Notes: generated from the letters alone by a model not told the origin. 64,000 bases of DNA from RGIG4708 sp045538875 (GCA_045538875.1 JAZQEG010000017.1:1-64000); one strand, 5' to 3'; shown: positions 17,139-26,303, counted from the first letter of the stretch. Made by a program: numbers and translations.

Positions 17139-18224
17139 TTCTAAAATATATACTTTTACACTACGTCTGCCAAAGCTTATGCACTCATTATATGTTGGGA
17201 AAAACAAGTCAACCTTGTTACCTTTAATTGCACCGCCTGTATCTTCGGCAGTTGCATATCCATATGCAAAGCTTCCGTCTGATGTTTCGATATAAAGCTT
17301 TGAGCCAAGCGGTATAACCCTAGGGTCAACAGCTACAGTACCATATTTTGCGTAGGTACCTGTTGCTGTAATGCCATAACCTCTGTCACCAGGATATTTG
17401 CCGCAGCTCTCGTATGAAAGGTCGTATGCAGTTGCAGTACATGTAAGCACGGCTTTGTAATTGCGTGGTGCCTGGCCTGGATGAGGTCGTGTGCCAACGC
17501 TTATTACTTTGTTAACAGGGTTTTTGGTAACCTCTGACGACAACTCAGTTCTGCTTACTTCAACACCATTATTGAGAAAAACCTCATACTTTTTGGTAAG
17601 TACACCCTCAGAGCCGTTTGAAGTAACCTTTGTTGTGCCCTCAAGAAGACTCTGACTTTCAGCTGTAACTGTTCTGAAAGGAATAGGCTCATCAACCGAA
17701 ATTGTAGTTTTTACAACTCTTGTAATTGTAATTGAGGTATTTTCATCAAGCTTAGAATTAATTGACTTGTCAATTATATCATAAAAGCCCAATGTAATAT
17801 TGTTGTCAGCCAACATTTCACCTAATGTATCTTTGGTGGTATAATATTCACTTGTTATGCCGCCATCGTTAACGACAACTTTTTTTACACGGTTTATCAC
17901 AATAACCTGTTCGTCCGAAACGGTTTGATCCATATCAGGTGTAACAATGTCGTAATTACCAACATATATACCCTGCTCACTTAAAACCGAGCCGACGGTA
18001 GTTCTGGATGTAACAGCATCAATCAAAACGCCGTTATCCACAATTGTAACATCAATAGTTACTGGAGCAGCAAAGGTTACTGTGTTTGCAAAAATAAACG
18101 CAACTGCTAAAAAAGCAGCTTTTTTGCTTCGTGCACGATTAATATTGCCGAATGTGTCATATATACTGTACGAACTTATGTTGTTAAATTTTTTGGCACA
18201 AAAGGCGTAAATTTTGTTATGCAT
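17136..18224 (-). CDS. yabE: YabE-like cell-wall protein (DUF348, G5 and 3D domains)
   Basis: A 362-residue exported protein resembling YabE/Rpf-like wall enzymes. After a basic N-terminus and one hydrophobic signal helix (about 37-54) come two DUF348 repeats (VTIVDNGVLIDAVTSRTTVG and a second around VVVNDGGITSEYYTTKDTLG). A G5 domain (about 170-250) and a C-terminal 3D domain follow. The 3D domain has the three conserved Asp residues: TATAYDLSYESCG, VAVDPRVIPLGSKLYIE and ATAEDTGGAIKGNKVDLFF. The 3D fold resembles MltA-type lytic transglycosylases, so muralytic action on peptidoglycan is plausible. ATG 18224 is chosen for GGAGG five bases upstream. In Bacillus yabE precedes rnmV; here an RNase M5-like gene lies upstream in the reverse order. 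Confidence 0.88.
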   Translation of the reverse strand: MHNKIYAFCAKKFNNISSYSIYDTFGNINRARSKKAAFLAVAFIFANTVTFAAPVTIDVTIVDNGVLIDAVTSRTTVGSVLSEQGIYVGNYDIVTPDMDQTVSDEQVIVINRVKKVVVNDGGITSEYYTTKDTLGEMLADNNITLGFYDIIDKSINSKLDENTSITITRVVKTTISVDEPIPFRTVTAESQSLLEGTTKVTSNGSEGVLTKKYEVFLNNGVEVSRTELSSEVTKNPVNKVISVGTRPHPGQAPRNYKAVLTCTATAYDLSYESCGKYPGDRGYGITATGTYAKYGTVAVDPRVIPLGSKLYIETSDGSFAYGYATAEDTGGAIKGNKVDLFFPTYNECISFGRRSVKVYILE

Positions 18225-18273
18225 AAATGCCTCCTGTTCGTTTTGCTCGCTATTCGCTTTGCTCACTTTGAAT

Positions 18274-18302
18274 ATTTTAAGTTAATCACCTTGTTTTGTC
18301 AA
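18274..18302 (-). promoter_or_regulatory. SigA-type promoter of the yabE-like gene
   Basis: TTGACA (18297-18302) and TAAAAT (18274-18279) on the minus strand are separated by exactly 17 bases, giving a leader of about 45 bases. Confidence 0.65.
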
Positions 18303-18757
18303 ATTACTTACCAGTTTTTACCAATTATGAATGTGCAAAACCCACAAAAAAATTAATGTAATTTTTTAATCAAAAATTTGTAAAAAAACAATTATGTATA
18401 TGTAAAAAAGCCCGTTAACAAGGAGTTTGTACATTTTATGTATATATTAACCAAAAATTACAAAAATATTAATATTTGTAATTTTTTTGTGCATAATTGC
18501 CAAAAATTATCTTATCTTTTTTGCAATATGTAGTACGGACAAGTATTAAAGTACAACATATAGTATTATTTTTGTAACAATTAGGCATAAATTTTGATTT
18601 TTATTAAAATTTAACTTAAAAATGCAAGATTCAAGCTCAATTTAACAAAAAAATTCGACAAAAAAGTTGTTTTTTTAAAAATTTTTCCCACTTTGGTATG
18701 TTTTTATTAAAATTTAAACAATTTTTTATAAATAAAAAAGCCTCATCATAAATACAA
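18303..18757. other. AT-rich intergenic stretch, no gene seen
   Basis: About 450 bases of very AT-rich DNA with many homopolymer runs and short ORFs only. I see no coding frame with a ribosome-binding site and no RNA gene I recognise. One imperfect inverted repeat stands out: ATGTAGTAC at 18528-18536 and GTACAACAT at 18551-18559 (8 of 9 positions match), which could be a protein-binding site but may be chance. Confidence 0.5.
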
Positions 18758-18785
18758 CCCCGATTTGTGCGAGCACAAATCGGGG
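18736..18785 (-). terminator. GC-rich perfect palindrome, probable terminator after the RNase M5-like gene
   Basis: CCCCGATTTGTG (18758-18769) and its exact complement (18774-18785) enclose a 4-base loop, the most GC-rich and symmetric element in an AT-rich gap. It lies 17 bases after the stop of the Toprim gene. On the minus strand a T run comes only after a further 18 bases, directly following AGGC, which could close a lower stem with GCCT near 18795. Termination is likely but the spacing is unusual. Confidence 0.55.
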
Positions 18786-18802
18786 CAGATTAAAGGCATA
18801 AT

Positions 18803-19396
18803 TTAAAATTTAATTGATTTAACTATCATTTTATATTCCTGATATGTATACAGGCGGTTGATTACATCAATGAGCATGTTTGATGATATACGACGCGGCA
18901 GCTTAAGCACATCGCTAAGTCTTTGGCGGTATATTGCACTATTCGCATTGCCCGAAAATCCATCTGCAAACAAATCGGCCTTGGTAACAAGTTTGCGTGT
19001 ATTATCGCTTTGTTCAATAATATCACCGCCGAGCGCATCTTTAAGGCTGCTAATAATAACTTCATCACTAACACCTTCAACACCCAAAAAACCTTCTTTT
19101 GATGGCTTGGCTTTGCGTTTTTCTTTACCTTTTACATCGGGAATATATGCGTGTAAAACATTTTTACCCATGAGTATATTTTTTAAAAACGTTCTAATTC
19201 TAAAACCCGCCATATCAGAATCGGTAAATATAATAACACCGCATGTATCTGCAAGTTGCTTTATCATATTTTGCATTTTGTAATTTTTGTATATCATAAA
19301 GCCGTCAAGCACAATAATTGTAGCATCAACAAGCTGTGATAGCTTGATTTTGTCGTAATTTCCCTCTACCAATATAGCTTGCTTAATTTTAAACAT
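18803..19396 (-). CDS. RNase M5-like Toprim/DUF4093 protein
   Basis: A 197-residue protein with an N-terminal Toprim domain. ILVEGNYDKIKL carries the catalytic Glu and IIFTDSDMAGFRIR the Asp-x-Asp metal site. A C-terminal helical DUF4093-type domain (GFSGNANSAIYRQRLSDVLKLP) completes it. This is the architecture of RNase M5 (RnmV), which matures 5S rRNA with ribosomal protein L18. The KEGFLGVEGVSDE stretch also recalls RnmV (GVEHAS). Divergence is considerable and the usual partner ksgA is absent. It begins 9 bases after the PFL gene, apparently in the hom-thrB operon. The family call is likely; 5S maturation here is an inference. Confidence 0.75.
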   Translation of the reverse strand: MFKIKQAILVEGNYDKIKLSQLVDATIIVLDGFMIYKNYKMQNMIKQLADTCGVIIFTDSDMAGFRIRTFLKNILMGKNVLHAYIPDVKGKEKRKAKPSKEGFLGVEGVSDEVIISSLKDALGGDIIEQSDNTRKLVTKADLFADGFSGNANSAIYRQRLSDVLKLPRRISSNMLIDVINRLYTYQEYKMIVKSIKF

Positions 19397-19405
19397 AGCA
19401 TAACC

Positions 19406-20767
19406 TCAATTACGTAAACTGTGTATAGGAGCTGGAATTCTGCCACCACGATTGATAAATTCGGCACTTGAATACGGGCTTACGCTCATAACAGGGCCAG
19501 TACCAAGAAGTCCGCCAAATTCTACTACATCGCCTACTTTTTTACCCGGTGCAGGTATTATTCTTACTGCGGTGGTTTTGTTGTTTATCATACCAATTGC
19601 CATTTCATCGGCAATAATTGCCGAAATTGTAGAAGCAGTTGTATCACCTGGGATTACAATCATATCAAGTCCTACCGAGCAAACACAGGTCATTGCCTCA
19701 AGCTTATCGAGCGAAAGCGCTCCCATCGATGCAGCACTTATCATGCCCGCATCTTCACTTACAGGTATAAATGCACCGCTCAAGCCGCCAACATATGAAG
19801 AAGCAAATACTCCTCCCTTTTTTACAGCATCGTTAAGGAGTGCCAGAGCGGCGGTTGTGCCATGTGCTCCGCATTTTTCAATACCCATTTCTTCTAATAT
19901 ATATGCAACGCTGTCGCCAACTGCTGGAGTTGGTGCAAGTGACAAATCAACAATGCCAAACGGGACGTTAAGTCTTTTTGACGCTTCTCTGGCAACAAGC
20001 TGACCCATTCGTGTTACTTTAAATGCTGTTTTTTTGATAGTTTCGGACACAGTGCCAAAATCTTTGCCCTTTACCTTTTGGAGAGCGTGCTTAACAACTC
20101 CTGGTCCGCTAACGCCAACATTTATAACACATTCGCTCTCACCAGCTCCCAAAAATGCGCCTGCCATAAATGGATTGTCCTCAACTGCGTTGCAAAATAC
20201 AACAAGCTTTGCACATCCAAAGCCATCACTTTGCTTAGTTAAATCGGCACAAAGCTTTATTTTTTCGCCCATCAATTTAACAGCATCCATATTGATGCCT
20301 GCCTTTGTTGAGCCAACATTTACCGATGAGCAAACTATATCAGTAGCAGCAAGTGCTTCAGGAATACTCTCTATAAGTATTCTGTCGCTGTTGGTAAAAC
20401 CTTTTTGAACCAAAGCAGAAAATCCGCCTATAAAGTTTACACCAACCTGTTTTGCAGCATGGTCAAGAGTTTTTGCAAATTTTACGTAGCTTTTGGCATC
20501 TGTACTTGCTGCAGCAATCATCGAAATTGGTGTTACGGATATTCTTTTGTTAATAATGGGAATACCGTACTCACACTCAATATCTTCGCCTGTTTTTACA
20601 AGGTTTTCGGCATATTTTGTTATTTTGTCATAAATTTTTTGGCATGCTTTATTTGAGTCTGAGTCGGCACAGTCAAATAGAGATATACCCATTGTAATTG
20701 TTCGTATATCCAGATTTTCGTTTTCTATCATATGGATAGTTTCTGTGGCTTCATATTGATTAATCAT
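19406..20767 (-). CDS. PFL-like protein of the UPF0210 family
   Basis: A 453-residue soluble protein of the UPF0210/DUF711-type PFL family, weakly related to pyruvate formate-lyase folds but with no demonstrated enzyme activity that I know of. Recognisable stretches include NLDIRTITMGISLFDCADSD, NFIGGFSALVQKGFTNSD and VDLSLAPTPAVGDSVAYILEEMG. The glycyl-radical loop of true pyruvate formate-lyases is not visible. ATG 20767 is chosen because GAGGAG precedes it by 7 bases. It lies directly after the ACT-domain gene (UPF0237), with which it is paired in many Gram-positive genomes. That pairing suggests an amino-acid-sensing regulatory partner. Function unknown. Confidence 0.85.
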   Translation of the reverse strand: MINQYEATETIHMIENENLDIRTITMGISLFDCADSDSNKACQKIYDKITKYAENLVKTGEDIECEYGIPIINKRISVTPISMIAAASTDAKSYVKFAKTLDHAAKQVGVNFIGGFSALVQKGFTNSDRILIESIPEALAATDIVCSSVNVGSTKAGINMDAVKLMGEKIKLCADLTKQSDGFGCAKLVVFCNAVEDNPFMAGAFLGAGESECVINVGVSGPGVVKHALQKVKGKDFGTVSETIKKTAFKVTRMGQLVAREASKRLNVPFGIVDLSLAPTPAVGDSVAYILEEMGIEKCGAHGTTAALALLNDAVKKGGVFASSYVGGLSGAFIPVSEDAGMISAASMGALSLDKLEAMTCVCSVGLDMIVIPGDTTASTISAIIADEMAIGMINNKTTAVRIIPAPGKKVGDVVEFGGLLGTGPVMSVSPYSSAEFINRGGRIPAPIHSLRN

Positions 20768-20778
20768 AGTAAATCTCC

Positions 20779-21051
20779 TCATATTCTGTGCATAGACTGA
20801 AATATCTTTTCAAGCTGAATTCGTATATCAACACCAAGCTCAAGCCCCTTATCTTCAAGTAACTTTGAAAGCACGGAAAACTCACATCCGCAGTTTTCTA
20901 TGTCAACAATCATCATCATTGTAAAAATATCCTGAAGTATTGTCTGGGAAATATCAAGAATGTTTACATTTTGCTCAGCAAGAATGTTTGCAACACCGCA
21001 AATAATACCAACTCTGTCTTTTCCTACAACTGTAATTACACCTTTTTTCAT
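20779..21051 (-). CDS. ACT-domain protein (UPF0237)
   Basis: A 90-residue stand-alone ACT domain, beginning KKGVITVVGKDRVGIICGVA with the conserved Gly at the ligand-binding turn, followed by NVNILDISQTILQDIFTMMM. ACT domains bind amino acids and act in allosteric control. Its fixed neighbour is the PFL-like gene 11 bases downstream. AAGGAGA stands 8 bases before the ATG. The presence of hom and thrB in the same transcript makes a link to threonine or another amino acid attractive, but nothing in the sequence shows the ligand. Confidence 0.88.
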   Translation of the reverse strand: MKKGVITVVGKDRVGIICGVANILAEQNVNILDISQTILQDIFTMMMIVDIENCGCEFSVLSKLLEDKGLELGVDIRIQLEKIFQSMHRI

Positions 21052-21063
21052 AATTATTTCTCC

Positions 21064-23271
21064 TTAAATCAATTTTTTTGATTTTATTCGCAGTGCATTG
21101 GTAACAACCGACACAGAGCTTAATGCCATTGCCGCTGATGCAATCATGGGATTGAGCGATATATCAAAAAGAGGTATAAGCACTCCGCCTGCAACTGGAA
21201 TAAGAAGTGTGTTGTAAACAAATGCAAAAAACAAATTCTGCTTAATATTTTTCATGGCAAATCTGCCCAATTTTATACATTTAACCACACTTATAATATC
21301 ATCATTAATTATAACAACATCCGCAGCCTCAATAGCAATTTCGCTACCACTGCCCACTGCAATGCCTACATCTGCGCTTGTTAGTGCAACAGAATCATTA
21401 ATACCGTCTCCTGCCATTGCAACACATTTGCCGCAATTTTTTAATTTATTAATACAATCTGCTTTTCCATCAGGCAACACATCCGCTACAAATTGCGTCA
21501 CGCCAAGGTTTTTGGCAGTGTATGCAGTAGAAAGTTTATTGTCACCAGACAAAAGCATAGTGCCGATATTCATTTTATTCAGCATTTGTACAGCATCATA
21601 TGAACCTTCTCTTACAGTATCACTCACAGCAATTACACCAATGTATTTATTGTTTTTGGCAACAAGTATTACTGCTTTGCCTTGAGCAGACAAATTATCT
21701 ATATCCTTTTTTGCAACATCAATATCGTTTTGCTCAAGCAATCGCATGTTACCTGCAAAATATATATTTTCATCAGAGCTAAATTTTATGCCCATACCGG
21801 GTATTGACTCAAAATGGTCAAAAGGATACTGTTCAATTCCATTTAACAAACAATACTCAATTACAGCATCGCTGAGCGGATGGCCCGAAGCCCTTTCGGC
21901 AGCAGCAATTTCTTTAATCATCTCATTTTTGTCGTAGCCGTCAATTGTTAAAATGTCGGTAACAGATGGTTTACCCTCAGTAAGAGTTCCTGTTTTGTCA
22001 AAAACAACCATATTTGTTTTTGAAAGCAGCTCCAGTGCTTTAGCATCACGAATTAAAATTCCGTTTTCGGCTCCCTTGCCAACAGCTGTAGTAACCGCTG
22101 TTGGTGTGGCAAGGCCAAGCGCACACGGGCAAGCTATTACAAGAACAGAAATAAAAATATTAAGAGCGAATTCAAAGGTTTGACCAAATAAGAGCCAAAT
22201 TATTGCAAATAAAAATGCAAGGCTTATAACCACAGGCACAAACACTGCACATACACGATCGGCAATATCTGCAATGTGCGGCTTGCTGACAGCAGCATCT
22301 TCTACCATATTTATAATGCCTGCAAGCACAGTTTTGTCCGATGCTGTTTCTACCTCAATTTCCAGGTAACCAAGCATATTTACAGTGCCTGCATATACAG
22401 TGTCGCCTTTTGCTTTTTCCTTAGGGATGCTCTCACCGGTAAGCATTGATTCATCAACCGTGGAATAACCCAAAACAATTTTTCCGTCAACAGGTATCTT
22501 TTCCCCTACTCCAACTGCAACAATATCACCTTTTGATATATGTTCAATTTCGAGGGTGATTTTTTCGCCCTCAACAACAACTGTTGCAGTTTTGGGCATA
22601 TAATCTATCAATTTGTTAAGAGCCGAGGTGGTTTTGCTTTTGCTTTTAGACTCAAGGTATTTGCCGAGCATAATAAGAGTTATAATCATACCTATTGACT
22701 CAAAATACAAATTGTGCACATTGTGATATGCTTTGTTAAAATACATATCTATTGCCATATATATACCATATACAAAAGCAGCACCTGCTCCAGATGCAAC
22801 AAGAGTATCCATGGTGGGCAAACCTTTAAGCAATGTTTTGGTGCCTTTTATAAAAAAGCTTTTGCCATTTATTATGCAGCAAAGCGACAACACAAACTGC
22901 AAAAATGTGTAGCGCATTGGATGATACATTGGGTTTATAAATTGAGGTACATACATTCCAATCATATGCCCCATAGAAATATAAAACAAAGGAATTGCAA
23001 AAATGGCCGATATAATAAGCCTTTTGAGCAATACTTTTGAAGTATCTGTATTAACATTTAAATTTTCTGCAATGCCGTAACCAGCACAAATTACAGCTTG
23101 TTTTACAGCATCAACATCAAGTGATTTTTCATCATATACAACCTTAAGCTTGCCAGTTGTAAGATTTACGTTTACAGTTTGCACGCCGTTTAGCTCATAA
23201 ACTGCTTTTTCAACAGCACGCACACACACTGCGCAAGTCATACCTGTAACATTTAGTGTAGCACTAGCCAT
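21064..23271 (-). CDS. copA: Copper-exporting P1B-type ATPase CopA
   Basis: A 735-residue heavy-metal P-type ATPase predicted to pump Cu(I) out of the cytoplasm. It has a single N-terminal metal-binding domain (GMTCAVC, CxxC at about residues 14-17) and eight membrane segments. VIACPCALGLATPTA holds the CPC transport site, TGES the actuator, DKTGTLTEG the phosphorylated Asp, SGHPLSDAV the His-Pro motif and AMAGDGINDSVAL the hinge. Late helix residues YNTLLIP and MALSSVSVVTNALRIK match Cu(I) pumps. ATG 23271 follows GAGGTG by 6 bases. No CopZ, CsoR or CopY lies beside it; it is embedded between rlmB and an ACT gene, odd for a copper-inducible pump. Confidence 0.95.
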   Translation of the reverse strand: MASATLNVTGMTCAVCVRAVEKAVYELNGVQTVNVNLTTGKLKVVYDEKSLDVDAVKQAVICAGYGIAENLNVNTDTSKVLLKRLIISAIFAIPLFYISMGHMIGMYVPQFINPMYHPMRYTFLQFVLSLCCIINGKSFFIKGTKTLLKGLPTMDTLVASGAGAAFVYGIYMAIDMYFNKAYHNVHNLYFESIGMIITLIMLGKYLESKSKSKTTSALNKLIDYMPKTATVVVEGEKITLEIEHISKGDIVAVGVGEKIPVDGKIVLGYSTVDESMLTGESIPKEKAKGDTVYAGTVNMLGYLEIEVETASDKTVLAGIINMVEDAAVSKPHIADIADRVCAVFVPVVISLAFLFAIIWLLFGQTFEFALNIFISVLVIACPCALGLATPTAVTTAVGKGAENGILIRDAKALELLSKTNMVVFDKTGTLTEGKPSVTDILTIDGYDKNEMIKEIAAAERASGHPLSDAVIEYCLLNGIEQYPFDHFESIPGMGIKFSSDENIYFAGNMRLLEQNDIDVAKKDIDNLSAQGKAVILVAKNNKYIGVIAVSDTVREGSYDAVQMLNKMNIGTMLLSGDNKLSTAYTAKNLGVTQFVADVLPDGKADCINKLKNCGKCVAMAGDGINDSVALTSADVGIAVGSGSEIAIEAADVVIINDDIISVVKCIKLGRFAMKNIKQNLFFAFVYNTLLIPVAGGVLIPLFDISLNPMIASAAMALSSVSVVTNALRIKSKKLI

Positions 23272-23281
23272 AAAATGCACC

Positions 23282-24070
23282 TCACTTGTTTTTTAATCTG
23301 TGTCTTACAGTTTCGTATATCATAAGGGCACCTGCAACAGATGCATTAAGTGAGTTGATATCGCCAAGCATTGGTATACGGGTAATAAAATCGCATTTTT
23401 CTTTTACAAGGCGTGAAATGCCAAACCCCTCACTGCCTATAACAATTGCAACTCCGCCCGAAAAATCTTGGGAATATATATCATTTTCACCATCCATATC
23501 TGCACCTATAATCCAGATATTGTTTTGTTTTAATTTATCTATTGTTTGTGCAAGATTGCTTACCTTTGCAACATTGGTAAATTCTACTGCTCCTGCACTT
23601 GATTTTGCAACAGTAGCGGTAAGCCCTACCGAGTTACGCTTTGGTATAATAACTCCATGGACTCCTGCAGCATTTGAAGTACGTATAATTGAGCCAAGAT
23701 TATGTGGGTCATTTATGTCGTCACATATAACAACAAAAGGCTTTTCACCCTTTGCTTGAGCACATTGGAGTATATCATCAACAGAGCAGTAATCCTTGGC
23801 AGCAACACTTGCAATCACACCCTGATGGGCCTTTGTTGTGCTCATTTTGTCAAGCTTAAATTTGTCTACTTCAATTACAGGGATTTTGTTTTGCTTACAA
23901 AGTGAAATTATTTTTACAACAGAGCCGCTTCTCTCTCCTGCCAAAACAAACACCTTGTCAATGGTTCTTCCAGATTTAATTGCTTCCATTACAGGGTTTC
24001 TGCCCTCTAATTTGTCTGCTAATTGTGTTTCAAAATTTGTATTCTTTTCGTTTTTGTTATATCCTGACAT
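23282..24070 (-). CDS. rlmB: TrmH/SpoU family rRNA 2'-O-methyltransferase (RlmB-like)
   Basis: A 262-residue SPOUT methyltransferase that uses S-adenosylmethionine to methylate a ribose in RNA, most likely 23S rRNA. An N-terminal substrate-binding domain (KLEGRNPVMEAIKSGRTIDKV) precedes the knotted domain. The three SpoU motifs are NLGSIIRTSNAAGVHGVI, IVIGSEGFGISRLV and IPMLGDINSLNASVAGALMIYE. ATG 24070 is chosen with GGGAG 7 bases upstream. It lies about 50 bases after thrB. RlmB is the best fit, but a TrmH-type tRNA target cannot be excluded from sequence. Confidence 0.88.
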   Translation of the reverse strand: MSGYNKNEKNTNFETQLADKLEGRNPVMEAIKSGRTIDKVFVLAGERSGSVVKIISLCKQNKIPVIEVDKFKLDKMSTTKAHQGVIASVAAKDYCSVDDILQCAQAKGEKPFVVICDDINDPHNLGSIIRTSNAAGVHGVIIPKRNSVGLTATVAKSSAGAVEFTNVAKVSNLAQTIDKLKQNNIWIIGADMDGENDIYSQDFSGGVAIVIGSEGFGISRLVKEKCDFITRIPMLGDINSLNASVAGALMIYETVRHRLKNK

Positions 24071-24094
24071 GGCAATTCTCCCTTGCAATATAGT

Positions 24095-24121
24095 TCAAAA
24101 GGGCTGCTAATGCAACCCTTA
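24095..24121 (-). terminator. Weak hairpin after thrB
   Basis: AAGGGTTGC-ATTA-GCAGCCCTT on the minus strand (one G-T pair) is followed by only four T residues. It may attenuate rather than end transcription into rlmB. Confidence 0.4.
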
Positions 24122-25018
24122 TATATGCTCACATACAACACCGGTGTTGTCGGCACTGAGCATTTTTAAACTCCAGTTATTTAAATTAGATTTAATAATT
24201 TTGTTCATATTACTTTCAAAAGCAGTACAATCACCATCTGTTACAGCAATAATTGTAGGTCCAGCACCACTTAAGTAGCCGCACATAGCACCGTTTCGCT
24301 TTGCGGCACGTATAATATATTCGGCACTTTTTATCATATTAAAGCGATATTTTTGATGCAACCTGTCCTTACAGCCAACACCAAAAGAAGAAAAATCACC
24401 TTTTGAAATAGCAGATGCCATAAATGAGGCATGTGCAACATTGTAAACTGCATTTTTGTGAGGTACAAACTTTGGCAGTACATTGCGTGCCTTTTTGGTA
24501 GAAAGATAAAAATCGGGTATAAATGCTGCAAACTTAATATTTTGAGGGATATCTGTTTTAGTAAACATAAGCTTTTTGTTGTCGTATACCGAAACTGTAA
24601 AACCACCCATAAAAGCAGGCGTAACATTGTCAGGGTGACCTTCTATTTCATATGCAATATCGAGCAATTCCTCTTTGGTAAAAGGTGCACCAATAAGCTC
24701 ATTTGCTCCGCAAAGCCCAAGTGCAAGACTTGCCGAAGAGCTGCCGAGGCCTCGAGTCATAGGTATATCGGTGTGAGATGTTATACGCACCCCTTTTGGA
24801 AATATATTTGCCTTTTCAAAAACACGCAACATTGCCTGATATACATAATTGCGTTCATCATTGGGCAAAAACTCTTTACTGGGGTCGTTTATTATAATTT
24901 CAAGGCCCTCATCAATTTCTTCAAAATATGCTTCGGTGTACAAACTGAGAGCAATGCCCATACAATCAAACCCCGAACCTAAATTGGCAGTTGATGCAGG
25001 AACTCTAACCTTTACCAT
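24119..25018 (-). CDS. thrB: Homoserine kinase
   Basis: A 299-residue GHMP kinase that phosphorylates homoserine with ATP in threonine synthesis. The opening VKVRVPASTANLGSGFDCMG and the phosphate-binding loop PMTRGLGSSSASLALGL (about residues 85-101) are diagnostic, and GYLSGAGPTIIAVTD forms the late GHMP motif. GAGG lies 8 bases before the ATG, which follows the hom stop by 10 bases. Threonine synthase (thrC) is not in the window, so the pathway is incomplete here. Confidence 0.95.
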   Translation of the reverse strand: MVKVRVPASTANLGSGFDCMGIALSLYTEAYFEEIDEGLEIIINDPSKEFLPNDERNYVYQAMLRVFEKANIFPKGVRITSHTDIPMTRGLGSSSASLALGLCGANELIGAPFTKEELLDIAYEIEGHPDNVTPAFMGGFTVSVYDNKKLMFTKTDIPQNIKFAAFIPDFYLSTKKARNVLPKFVPHKNAVYNVAHASFMASAISKGDFSSFGVGCKDRLHQKYRFNMIKSAEYIIRAAKRNGAMCGYLSGAGPTIIAVTDGDCTAFESNMNKIIKSNLNNWSLKMLSADNTGVVCEHI

Positions 25019-25028
25019 TGCTGCATCC

Positions 25029-26240
25029 TCATTTCTTAATTTCGATTATGGTAATAATGTTTGCATCAATAGCAGAAAGCTTACTTAAAAGGTCGTTATA
25101 TGATACCTTTTTGGTAATAAAACCGCATTCGCCGTCAAACATTTGTTCAAAAACTGTAACTTCCACAAATTTTAAAACATCTGCTTTTGCAACCGAACCT
25201 TTTAAGCGTACAAAATAATTTCGTACATATTCGCCGCGGTCAATAACAATATTTTCGTTGCAAATCTGCCAAGGACGCATATATGGCACATCTGAATTTT
25301 GCCCAAATTCGATAATATCGGCAACCACAGCACTTGCTGTTGGCAGCTTACCGGCTCCTCTGCCATAGTGAAGAGTGTCTGAAACCATATCGCCTTTAAC
25401 AATTACACCATTATATACATCTTCTATTGAAGCAAGCATATTGTCTTTTGATACAAACATAGGTGCAACGTGAATTTCCATCTTTTCATCATCGGACATT
25501 ATACATTCACCAACAAGCTTAATGCTGTAACCAAGCTTTGATGCGTATTTTGTGTCCTCAAGAGTTATTTTTGAAATACCTTGTGTGTCAATATCTTTAA
25601 AGTTAACACTCTTACCGCTTGCAATTGACGACAAAATGCAGATTTTTTTGCATGTGTCGTGACCATTTACATCGGCAGAAGGGTCTCTTTCGGCATAGCC
25701 GTTTTGCTGTGCCTGCAAAAGTGCTTTTTCAAAGCTTTCGCCATCTTTAAACATTTTTGTAAGTATATAGTTTGTAGTACCGTTAAGTATACCGCTGAGC
25801 GCAACTATATTGTTGCATGTATAGCAATGGAACAACGGTCTTATAATTGGAATACCGCCACCAACGCTTGCTTCAAACAAATATTTTGCATTGTTTTCAA
25901 CAGCACAATTTATAAGATCATTGCCTTTTGTTGCAACAAGCTCTTTATTGGAGGTAATAACAGTTTTACCTTTTTTGAGTGCTTTAATCGAAAAAGTAAA
26001 TGCTGGCTCAAGTCCTCCAATTGTTTCAATAACAGCGTCAACCTCACTGTCATTTAAAATTACATCAAAATCCTTTGTAAAAATGTGAGCATCTTCCCTA
26101 TCAGAAAAATCTCTGATATCAAGGATATATTTGGTTGTGATGTCAAGTCCGGTTTTGTTTTTGATAATTTGTCGATTATCTTTAATTACTTCATAAACAC
26201 CGCTTCCAACGGTTCCGAACCCTAAAATTGCAATTTTCAT
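25029..26240 (-). CDS. hom: Homoserine dehydrogenase
   Basis: A 403-residue NAD(P)-dependent enzyme that reduces aspartate semialdehyde to homoserine, the branch to threonine and methionine. The Rossmann start is IAILGFGTVGSGVYEVI; the catalytic region has ITSNKELVA, LFEASVGGGIPII, LNGTTNYILT, and the Lys/Asp pair in GYAERDPSADVNGHD. YGRGAGKLPTASAVVADI is the classical family stretch. The C-terminal ACT-like part is present but short (403 against about 430 residues), so feedback control by threonine may differ. It is the first gene after a consensus promoter. Confidence 0.96.
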   Translation of the reverse strand: MKIAILGFGTVGSGVYEVIKDNRQIIKNKTGLDITTKYILDIRDFSDREDAHIFTKDFDVILNDSEVDAVIETIGGLEPAFTFSIKALKKGKTVITSNKELVATKGNDLINCAVENNAKYLFEASVGGGIPIIRPLFHCYTCNNIVALSGILNGTTNYILTKMFKDGESFEKALLQAQQNGYAERDPSADVNGHDTCKKICILSSIASGKSVNFKDIDTQGISKITLEDTKYASKLGYSIKLVGECIMSDDEKMEIHVAPMFVSKDNMLASIEDVYNGVIVKGDMVSDTLHYGRGAGKLPTASAVVADIIEFGQNSDVPYMRPWQICNENIVIDRGEYVRNYFVRLKGSVAKADVLKFVEVTVFEQMFDGECGFITKKVSYNDLLSKLSAIDANIITIIEIKK

Positions 26241-26274
26241 TAATATATCCCCCTGTTAATCAAAAATATACATA

Positions 26275-26303
26275 ATTATACCATTAATTTCAATTTGTGT
26301 CAA
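26275..26303 (-). promoter_or_regulatory. Consensus SigA promoter of the hom-thrB operon
   Basis: On the minus strand TTGACA (26298-26303) and TATAAT (26275-26280) are perfect hexamers 17 bases apart, about 35 bases before hom. No T-box or riboswitch fits in this short leader. Confidence 0.85.
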
